Positions 1-5,686 of a stretch of DNA of 6,706 nucleotides are shown here, piece after piece. The DNA is from Anaerolineae bacterium (lineage in GTDB: Bacteria; Chloroflexota; Anaerolineae; B4-G1). Positions within the stretch are counted from its first letter, which is position 1; each line of letters starts with the position of its first letter. The notes under the pieces were generated by a model. That model was not told the DNA's origin, did no database searches, and saw only the letters and a program-made list of their open reading frames with translations. The stretch is taken from NCBI GenBank assembly GCA_030620125.1, contig JAUXFI010000115.1, forward strand, positions 1 to 6,706, read 5' to 3'. Position numbers and translations under genes: made by a program.

Positions 1-1
1 C

Positions 2-496
2 GACCCGGACGCGGCCCGGGCCCACCTGGCGACCAGCGTCTACTTGCAGATGGCGCTGCGGCCCCACATTCTGCACGTCGTCGGCCACACCGAGGCCCAC
101 CACGCCGCCACCGCCGATGACATAATCGAGGCCTGCAAACTGGCCCGCCGCGCGGTCGAGAACGCGCTCCGCGGCCAGCCGGACATGACCGCCGACTCTG
201 CCGTCCAGCAGCGCCGGGAAGAACTGGTGCGCGAGGCAAAGATCACGCTGGAGGCCATCCGCGCGCTAGCCGGCCCGGACGTGGCCGACCCGCTCACCGA
301 CCCCTGCACCCTGGCGCGAGCGGTGACGACGGGAGTGCTGGACGCGCCCCACCTGCGCAACAACCCCTTCGCCCGCGGGCAGATCGTCACCCGCATAGAC
401 CGGCGCGGGGCCTGCGTGGCTGTGGATCCGGCCACCGGACGGGCGTTGTCGGAAAAAGAACGCATCGCCGGCCTGGGCATCCAGCCTGGCACATAA
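2..496 (+). CDS. C-terminal part of a methylaspartate mutase E subunit-like (B12-dependent mutase barrel) protein, 5' truncated
   Basis: The frame is open from base 2 to the TAA at 494-496, leaving 164 residues of a gene that begins upstream of the window. The fragment has an alpha-helical stretch ending in a thymine-to-histidine type core (VVGHTEAHHAATADDI, then a long helix), a second helix pair, and a tail with TTGVLDAP, NNPFARGQI and GACVAVDP. From memory, this order parallels the C-terminus of clostridial GlmE/MutE, where a TPHEA segment, a long helix and an ETGVMDIP...NAGKMMPVRD..GCVRYLEFG tail occur in the same sequence. GlmE is the barrel subunit of adenosylcobalamin-dependent glutamate mutase (glutamate to 3-methylaspartate) and works with the small B12-binding subunit GlmS. 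The GlmE-like identity is an inference from pattern; the real substrate may differ, since the identity is low and the active-site barrel is outside the window. No B12-binding subunit gene is visible on this strand. Confidence 0.6.
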   Translation, partial: DPDAARAHLATSVYLQMALRPHILHVVGHTEAHHAATADDIIEACKLARRAVENALRGQPDMTADSAVQQRREELVREAKITLEAIRALAGPDVADPLTDPCTLARAVTTGVLDAPHLRNNPFARGQIVTRIDRRGACVAVDPATGRALSEKERIAGLGIQPGT

Positions 497-500
497 CTCC

Positions 501-548
501 CAATCTACCAATCTACCAATCTACCGATTTACCAATCTACCAGCCTAC
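501..548. repeat. Six tandem copies of an 8-bp unit (CAATCTAC)
   Basis: Bases 501-508, 509-516, 517-524 and 533-540 are exact CAATCTAC. Bases 525-532 (CGATTTAC) and 541-548 (CAGCCTAC) are two-base variants. The array fills most of the 71-base gap between the mutase-like gene and the dehydrogenase gene and stops 7 bases before the AAGGAGGG ribosome binding site. I see no convincing promoter or terminator in this gap. Confidence 0.9.
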
Positions 549-567
549 CAGATGAAGGAGGGACCAA

Positions 568-1680
568 ATGAGCAAAAACACACACTACACCGTCATAGGC
601 GCTGGCCACGGCGGCAAGGCCATGGCGGCGCACCTGGCGCTGATGGGCTTTCCCGTCACGCTGTACAACCGCACGCCCGAACACGTCGCCGTCATCAAGA
701 CGCGGGGCGGGATCGAACTGAGAAGTTATGATGAGGAGCCGCACGGTTTGGGTCGGCTGGCGCTGGTCACGTCGGATATGGGCGAGGCACTGGAGCAGGC
801 CGAGGTTATCATGGTAGTCGTGCCCGCCACGGCCCACGCCGACATCGCCCGCGGCGCCGCCCCCCACCTGCGCGACGGGCAGATCGTCCTGCTAAACCCG
901 GGGCGCACCGGTGGCGCCCTCGAGTTCGTCCACGTGCTGCACGAGTGTGGCTGCGAAGCCGACGTCACCGTGGCCGAGGCGGAGACGCTGATCTACGCCA
1001 GCCGCTCCGAAGGCCCGGCCCAGGCGCGCATCTTTCGCATCAAGGACGCAGTGCCGCTGGCAGCGCTGCCGGCCACCCGCACACCACGAGTATTGGAGGC
1101 ATTGTCCACGGCCTTTCCCTTGTTCATTGACGGCGTGAGCGTGCTGCACACCAGCCTAAACAATATGGGCGCCATCTTTCATCCCGCCCTCACTCTCCTG
1201 AACGCCGGGCGCATCGAATCCACCGGCGGCGAGTTCCAGTTCTACATTGACGGCGTGACCCCCTCGGTGGCCCGCATCCTGGAGGCACTCGACCGCGAGC
1301 GGGTAACAGTCGCTGCATCGCTGGGTATCCGCGCCCGTACGGGGGTGGAATGGCTAAAGATGGCTTACGACGCCAGGGGCGCGAATCTATACGAGGCCAT
1401 CCATAACCAACCCGGCTATCGTGGCATCAAGGCCCCGCCCACGCTGAACCACCGCTACATCACCGAAGACGTGCCGATGAGCCTGGTACCCATCGCCGCG
1501 CTGGGGCAGCGGTACGGCGTGCGGGTACGGGGGATAGACAGCATCGTCCGCCAGGCCTGCATCGTCCACCAGACCGACTACTGGCGGCGCGGGCGCACGC
1601 TGGACAAGTTGGGCATCAAGCAGTTAAGCGTGGACGAGGTGATGCGGTATGCGATGGAAGGAAGGGACAATAAACAATAA
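568..1680 (+). CDS. NAD(P)-dependent octopine/nopaline dehydrogenase family oxidoreductase
   Basis: The 370-residue protein starts at the ATG at 568, 5 bases after a strong AAGGAGGG (555-562). It opens with a Rossmann fold: GAGHGGKA at residues 11-18, then LYNR at 32-35 at the end of the second strand, where Asn-Arg instead of an acidic residue hints at NADP(H). A dehydrogenase strand and loop (VVVPATAH, 83-90) and LLNPGRTGG (108-116) follow. The C-terminal helical domain has HTSLNNMGAIFHPALTLLNAG at about 194-214; His205 is in the position of the catalytic His of opine dehydrogenases. The family reductively joins a keto acid and an amino acid amine, or oxidises the product. The substrate here cannot be told from sequence. 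It is cytosolic, with no signal peptide. It is the first gene of a likely five-gene operon, and its last codons are built from a 7-bp repeat that continues into the next gene. Confidence 0.85.
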   Translation: MSKNTHYTVIGAGHGGKAMAAHLALMGFPVTLYNRTPEHVAVIKTRGGIELRSYDEEPHGLGRLALVTSDMGEALEQAEVIMVVVPATAHADIARGAAPHLRDGQIVLLNPGRTGGALEFVHVLHECGCEADVTVAEAETLIYASRSEGPAQARIFRIKDAVPLAALPATRTPRVLEALSTAFPLFIDGVSVLHTSLNNMGAIFHPALTLLNAGRIESTGGEFQFYIDGVTPSVARILEALDRERVTVAASLGIRARTGVEWLKMAYDARGANLYEAIHNQPGYRGIKAPPTLNHRYITEDVPMSLVPIAALGQRYGVRVRGIDSIVRQACIVHQTDYWRRGRTLDKLGIKQLSVDEVMRYAMEGRDNKQ

Positions 1681-1702
1681 ACAATGAGACAATGAACAAC
1701 GA
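1667..1702. repeat. Five tandem copies of a 7-bp unit (ACAATRA) bridging two genes
   Basis: Units lie at 1667-1673 and 1674-1680 (ACAATAA), 1681-1687 and, after one extra G, 1689-1695 (ACAATGA), and a variant at 1696-1702 (ACAACGA). The repeat supplies the last codons and TAA stop of the dehydrogenase gene and the ATG and second codon of the MoaD-like gene. A copy-number change would alter both the C-terminus of the first protein and the spacing to the second gene. Confidence 0.85.
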
Positions 1703-1943
1703 GATTACCGTGCGTGTCAAACTTTTTGCTACTCTGCGTCGCCATTATCCCGACCTGGGGATCGGCGAAACAATGCCGGTGGGACTGCCTGATGGGGCAA
1801 CGATAGGCCAACTGATCGAGCACCTGAGCGTGCCCGCCAACGAGGTCAAGGTCGTCTTTGTCAACGGCATTGTGCAGCAAGAGAAGTACGCGCTCAGCGA
1901 CGGGGACGAGGTAGGTGTCTTCCCGCCGGTGGGCGGAGGATAA
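1692..1943 (+). CDS. MoaD/ThiS-family ubiquitin-like sulfur carrier protein
   Basis: At 83 residues, this has the usual size of a MoaD. It shows the beta-grasp pattern: VRVKLFATLRRHYP (7-20), a helix with TIGQLIEHLSVP (37-48), VKVVFVNGIVQQEKYALSDGDEVGVFPPVGGG to the end. The C-terminal Gly-Gly(-Gly) is the site where this family is adenylated by an E1-like enzyme (MoeB/ThiF) and then carries a thiocarboxylate. It could serve molybdopterin or tungstopterin synthesis, thiamine, or another sulfur transfer; the FPPVGGG end and the NG..V motif lean toward MoaD. No MoaE, ThiG or E1 partner is in the window. The ATG at 1692 is the only start in frame after a stop at 1671. It has no ribosome binding site nearby; the purine-rich GGAAGGAAGGG (1656-1666) is about 25 bases away, so translation may be coupled to the upstream gene, which ends 11 bases before. 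Confidence 0.88.
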   Translation: MNNEITVRVKLFATLRRHYPDLGIGETMPVGLPDGATIGQLIEHLSVPANEVKVVFVNGIVQQEKYALSDGDEVGVFPPVGGG

Positions 1944-1961
1944 TAGGAAGGAGAAAACGAC

Positions 1962-3302
1962 ATGGCAAAGATTACACACGTCGTCAAGCGCACGGGCGCT
2001 GTAGTGCCCTTCAAGCATGAGCGCATCACCAACGCCATCTACCGCGCGGCTGTGGCCGTGGGTGGGCGAGACCGCGCCATCGCGGAGCAACTGGCCGACC
2101 AGGTCGTGGCCATGCTGGAGGAGATCACTCCGCCCGACCACACCCCCACCATAGAGGAAATCCAGGACGTCGTCGAAAAGGTGCTGATCGAGAACGGTCG
2201 CGCCAGGACAGCCAAGGCCTATATCCTCTACCGTGACGAACGTGCCCGCCGCCGGCAGGAGCGTGCCCAGCGCTCGGCCCGTCCATCCGAGAACATCCCC
2301 TGGCGCAAGATATGGGAGGTGCTGGACTGGGCCGTAGAGCATGACCTCAACACCGTCGAGCGCTTGAACGAGCGCATCGCTCGCGGGGAGTTCGCTGAAA
2401 TCGTGCGGGAGACTGACCGCGCCTACAACGAAGACATCACCACCGCGTCGGAGATCATCAGGGAACGCCGCGACAACGTGAAAATCGTCATCGTTGCCGG
2501 GCCCTCCTCCTCCGGCAAGACGACCACGACCACCAAACTCAGCCACCTGCTGAAAAAGATGGGGCTCAACCTGATCCCACTCACCATGGACAACTACTTT
2601 CTGGACCTGGAACTCCACCCCAAGGACGAGTTCGGTGACTACGACTTTGAGACGCCGCAAGCCCTCGACCTGGAACTCATCAATGAGCATCTGGTACGTC
2701 TGGTCGCCGGGGAGGAGGTACTGGTTCCCTTCTACGACTTTAAGACCGGCAAACGTCACGACGACCATGCCCCAATGCAGGTCGGGCCGAACGACGCCAT
2801 CCTCATTGACAGCCTGCACGGCCTGTACCCAGACGTGACGCGGGATGTTGACGACGAGCTGAAATTCAAACTGGGCATAGAGCCTTTGTTGCAGATGAAG
2901 GGGGCTGAGGGGAATTTCGTTCGCTGGACAGACCTGCGGTTGATGCGCCGCATGGTTCGCGATGCCATCCACCGCGCCTACGACCCCCAGCGGACGTTGG
3001 AGCATTGGCACTACGTTCGCTCCAGCGAACTGCGCAACATCATCCCCTACATCAACGCGACCGACTACATCGTCAACAGCGGCCTGCCGTATGAGCTCCC
3101 CATCATGCGGGCCAGGCTGTTCGACCACTTTGAGCAGTGGGTGGAGCAGTACAAGGACGATCCACTGCGCCAGGATGCGTTCATGCGCGCCGAGCGCGTG
3201 TATCATCTCCTGGAGGCCATCACCCCGGTCGAGGATGATTCGGCCATACCGCCCGACTCGCTCCTACGGGAGTTCATCGGCGGCAGTTGCTACGAGTACT
3301 AA
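1962..3302 (+). CDS. ATP-cone domain fused to a uridine kinase-type P-loop kinase
   Basis: The 446-residue protein has AAGGAG (1948-1953) 8 bases before its ATG. Residues 1-100 form an ATP-cone domain (VVKRTGAVVPFKHERITNAI, then the helical repeat ending at YILYRDERARRR), the regulatory ATP/dATP-sensing module known from ribonucleotide reductase and NrdR. A linker (about 105-170) leads to a kinase of the phosphoribulokinase/uridine kinase family. Its parts are Walker A GPSSSGKT (180-187), TMDNYF (208-213), DYDFETPQALDLELINEHL (226-244), PFYDFKTGKR (256-265), Walker B-like AILIDSLHGLYP (279-290) and a conserved C-terminal run of WTDLRLMRRMVRD (322-334) and NSGLPYEL (372-379). Related long bacterial uridine-kinase-like proteins usually carry a TGS-type N-terminus; here an ATP-cone sits in its place. 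The substrate (nucleoside or another small hydroxyl compound) is not determined. It is cytosolic. The stop overlaps a 12-base palindrome (3299-3310). Confidence 0.9.
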   Translation: MAKITHVVKRTGAVVPFKHERITNAIYRAAVAVGGRDRAIAEQLADQVVAMLEEITPPDHTPTIEEIQDVVEKVLIENGRARTAKAYILYRDERARRRQERAQRSARPSENIPWRKIWEVLDWAVEHDLNTVERLNERIARGEFAEIVRETDRAYNEDITTASEIIRERRDNVKIVIVAGPSSSGKTTTTTKLSHLLKKMGLNLIPLTMDNYFLDLELHPKDEFGDYDFETPQALDLELINEHLVRLVAGEEVLVPFYDFKTGKRHDDHAPMQVGPNDAILIDSLHGLYPDVTRDVDDELKFKLGIEPLLQMKGAEGNFVRWTDLRLMRRMVRDAIHRAYDPQRTLEHWHYVRSSELRNIIPYINATDYIVNSGLPYELPIMRARLFDHFEQWVEQYKDDPLRQDAFMRAERVYHLLEAITPVEDDSAIPPDSLLREFIGGSCYEY

Positions 3303-3342
3303 CCGGTTAGGGTAGAATGGGGACAGAGGGCAGGAAACAGCG

Positions 3343-4458
3343 ATGTGGACCGAACAAGAGCAAAAGCGGATTGATGCCTGCGACGTGGTCATCGTCGGGG
3401 CGGGGCTGGTGGGCGCGGCGGTGGCTGCGCGCCTGGCCCGCGAGGGACTCGACACAGCCGTGCTGGAGGCCCGGAGCGTGGCGGCCGGCGCGACCGGGCG
3501 TAACGCCGGCATGGTGCTCACCGGATTGGCCGGCCACTACAACCAGGCCGTCTCCGCCTACGGCCGCCAGAAGGCGCAGGATGTCTGGACGCTCACCGTC
3601 GAGGGGCGAGAGCGGCTGGTCGAGACCGCCGAACGACTAGAGATCCCGGTCGAGCGCAGTGGCAGCCTCGCGCTGGCTGTCGAGGAGGCCGAGGTGAACG
3701 CGCTGAGAGAATCGGCGCAACTGCTACAGGAGGATGGCTTCGACGCCTGGTTTGGCCCCACCGATCCCCTGGGCCGTGGTTTCCGCGCTGCTCTGCGCCA
3801 ACCCGACGACGTGACTGTAGATGCCGCCGCGCTGACCCGGGCGCTGCTTGCTACGTGCGACGTGACCATCCACGAGAACACCGAGGTTTACAGCCTGGAG
3901 CCGGAGGGAGATGGCGTGCGGGTCTGGGCGCAAGGCCGCACTGTGCTCTGCGGGGCTGTTGTAGTGGCGACTAACGGTTACGCCCCGCTGCTCGATCCCT
4001 ACTTTGCCGACAAAATCGCTCCCACCCGCAGCCTCACTCTCGCCACCGGGCCACTCGACGCGGCGGCGCTGGAACAGCCCTGTTACGCTGATTATGGGCA
4101 CGAGTATTGCCGCCAGTTGCCCGGCCGCCGGTTGCTGTTGGGCGGTTGGCGACGCCCGCACACCTCGAACCCAGAGGCCGAACTGGGCGACGTGGTGTGG
4201 GACGGGCTGGCCCGCTTCGCATCGTGTCACTTCCCAGAGATTGAGCTGGACAGCGCCAACCGCTGGTCGGGGATAATGGGCTTCACCCCCGATGGCCTGC
4301 CGCTGGTGGGCCGGTTGCCCGACCTGCCGCGGGCTTACTTCGCGGTGGGGTTCGGCGGCCGGGGGCTGGCCTGGGCCTTCGCCGTCGCCGAGCGGCTGGT
4401 GGGGTTGATGCTGCACGAGACCGATCCGGGTATCCTCTCGGCGGCGCGGCTGGGCTGA
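3343..4458 (+). CDS. FAD-dependent oxidoreductase of the DAO (glycine/D-amino acid oxidase-like) family
   Basis: The 371-residue protein has AGGA (3332-3335) 7 bases before its ATG. It has an FAD-binding Rossmann start, VVIVGAGLVGAAVAARLA (15-32), with the ribose-binding acidic residue Glu42 in VLEA, then GATGRNAGM (49-57), an arrangement common in OrdL/PuuB-type amine oxidases. VVVATNGYAP (206-215) is the second FAD-contact strand, and the C-terminus closes with GIMGFTPDGLPLVGRLP (310-326) and VGFGGRGLAWAFAVAERLVGLML (335-357), the DAO flavin-binding end. The reaction expected is oxidation of a C-N bond in an amino acid or amine, with FAD as cofactor, in the cytosol. Neither the substrate nor the electron acceptor can be read. 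Its 3' end is 4 bases from the next gene, so they are probably translated together. The nearest relatives I can think of are glycine oxidase, sarcosine oxidase and gamma-glutamylputrescine oxidase. Confidence 0.88.
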   Translation: MWTEQEQKRIDACDVVIVGAGLVGAAVAARLAREGLDTAVLEARSVAAGATGRNAGMVLTGLAGHYNQAVSAYGRQKAQDVWTLTVEGRERLVETAERLEIPVERSGSLALAVEEAEVNALRESAQLLQEDGFDAWFGPTDPLGRGFRAALRQPDDVTVDAAALTRALLATCDVTIHENTEVYSLEPEGDGVRVWAQGRTVLCGAVVVATNGYAPLLDPYFADKIAPTRSLTLATGPLDAAALEQPCYADYGHEYCRQLPGRRLLLGGWRRPHTSNPEAELGDVVWDGLARFASCHFPEIELDSANRWSGIMGFTPDGLPLVGRLPDLPRAYFAVGFGGRGLAWAFAVAERLVGLMLHETDPGILSAARLG

Positions 4459-4462
4459 TCCG

Positions 4463-5638
4463 ATGACCGATCTGGAGACGATTGTCGGCGTCACCGGCGT
4501 GAGCCGCAAGCACTGGCAGGATTTCAGCGTCACCACGCCAGGGGGAGTGAACTTTGCCGGCTATCTTTGCCGCCAGGAGAGTGAGCGGTTGGGGACGCTG
4601 GCCCTCACCCAGGTCGAGGGGCGGGAGCGGCTAGAGTTCATCGCCGCCATGCCCAAGATCCCCTACCCCTACCAACTCGACCGCCACGGCCAGGTGCAAC
4701 TGGTCATCTCCATCCCACCGAGGGCCACCGACGCCCGTTTCACACTCAAACTGGACGGCACTTGCATTCTGTTCTACGCCCTGCGCGACGAGGAGGGGAA
4801 CGTGCTGGAGGTCATCCCGCGCACGCGGTTGCAGCCGGTGCTCAAGCCGAGCCGCTGGGGGGATTGGAACGCGCTGCTCGACGAGGCGCTGCCCGATCGC
4901 GCACCGGTCGAGCGAGCGGTGCGGGAGCAAGGGATGACGCTGGCCTTCGAGTTGTGGGGCTACCGCAACCCCCACCTGGTCTCCTACGACACAGACCTGG
5001 CGCTGACGCTGCACACGGGCATCCGTCACCGGCGACTGCTGGCCTTTCCCCACCTGGCGCAGATCGCCCGCCGCTACGAGTTGCCGCTGATTGAATCCAT
5101 CCAGGTGACCACGCCCGACGCGGAGGGACTGGCGGCAGCCTACCGGGTCTGGCAGGAAAAGATGGAAGCGGCCAACATGGCTGCCGGGGCCGACCGTTTC
5201 GTGCAAGAGGGCGCGGTGCTCGTCATCTCCACCGCCCACACCTCCCGCTACTACAAGTGCAAACCGCCCTCCATTGAGGAGATTCACTGGCGCGTGGATC
5301 AGAGCATCGGGCGCGAGGTGATCCAGCAGGCTCTACACAAGATGCGGGAGAACGGCTACGATTTCGCCGAGGGCCAAGTGGAGCACCTGATGGCGGAATT
5401 GGAGAAGGACTTTCAGCGACCCTACGTGGAGCAGCAGGAGGAACTGATCCGCCGCGTGTGGGTCGAGTACGTGGTCGAGTTGCAGAAGAAGGAATGGCTG
5501 CGCGGCCTGGTGGAGCAATCGGGCCTCGACTCGCGCGACACGCCCAACCTGATGCGCTACCTCTCGCAACACTACCCGCGCAAGGAGATGCGCTGGGTTC
5601 ACAGTGCGGTGGTGGAGTTGTACGGATTAGGAAAGTAG
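4463..5638 (+). CDS. ATP-dependent RNA ligase-like nucleotidyltransferase (T4 Rnl1-type motif layout)
   Basis: The 391-residue protein starts 4 bases after the previous stop, without its own clear ribosome binding site. It carries the signature motifs of the covalent nucleotidyltransferase (ligase) superfamily in order. Motif I is KLDGT (96-100), with Lys96 as the expected adenylated residue. A TR-containing segment (PRTRLQP, 119-125) may be motif Ia. Motif III is AFELWGYRN (161-169), motif IV EGAVLV (249-254) and motif V KCK (265-267). From memory, T4 Rnl1 has its lysine at 99, motif IV at 227-228 and motif V near 240, in a 374-residue protein with a helical C-terminal domain. Here residues 270-391 also look helical and charged. 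A ligase seals RNA (or DNA) ends through a lysyl-AMP and an adenylated 5'-phosphate end. The substrate is unknown. It is the last gene before a hairpin. The motif assignment is seen; the RNA preference is inference. Confidence 0.75.
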   Translation: MTDLETIVGVTGVSRKHWQDFSVTTPGGVNFAGYLCRQESERLGTLALTQVEGRERLEFIAAMPKIPYPYQLDRHGQVQLVISIPPRATDARFTLKLDGTCILFYALRDEEGNVLEVIPRTRLQPVLKPSRWGDWNALLDEALPDRAPVERAVREQGMTLAFELWGYRNPHLVSYDTDLALTLHTGIRHRRLLAFPHLAQIARRYELPLIESIQVTTPDAEGLAAAYRVWQEKMEAANMAAGADRFVQEGAVLVISTAHTSRYYKCKPPSIEEIHWRVDQSIGREVIQQALHKMRENGYDFAEGQVEHLMAELEKDFQRPYVEQQEELIRRVWVEYVVELQKKEWLRGLVEQSGLDSRDTPNLMRYLSQHYPRKEMRWVHSAVVELYGLGK

Positions 5639-5640
5639 CG

Positions 5641-5686
5641 ACGTGAAACGTGATGGGCAGAGCGTAATCTCACGTTTCAGCGTTTT
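5641..5686 (+). terminator. Hairpin between convergent genes, likely terminator of the + strand operon
   Basis: Left arm 5644-5653 (TGAAACGTGA) pairs perfectly with right arm 5670-5679 (TCACGTTTCA) around a 16-base loop. Three more pairs (5641-5643 with 5681-5683) form if G5680 bulges. A short T run (5683-5686) follows on the + strand. It starts 3 bases after the ligase-like gene's stop. The right arm contains the restored stop codon of the - strand methyltransferase gene. On the - strand no T run follows, so one-directional action is more likely. The stem is unusually AT-balanced and the loop large for a strong terminator. Confidence 0.5.

Noticed and set aside
1578..3206. Long antisense open frame (542 codons) across the MoaD-like and kinase genes on the - strand
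   Set aside because: It is a by-product of GC-rich codon use opposite two well-recognised genes. Its translation shows no domain pattern, and no ribosome binding site decides its start.
3299..3310. Perfect 12-base palindrome CTAACCGGTTAG across the kinase stop, as a possible operator
   Set aside because: About one or two palindromes of this length are expected by chance in a window this size, and no second copy or solid promoter goes with it.
3287..3318. Possible promoter before the FAD gene (TTGCTA and TAGAAT)
   Set aside because: The spacing of 20 bases is too long and the upstream hexamer a poor match; the short gaps suggest cotranscription instead.
3724..4536. Antisense frames opposite the FAD oxidoreductase and ligase-like genes (also 4631-5287)
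   Set aside because: They mirror strongly conserved coding sequence on the + strand and show no features of their own.
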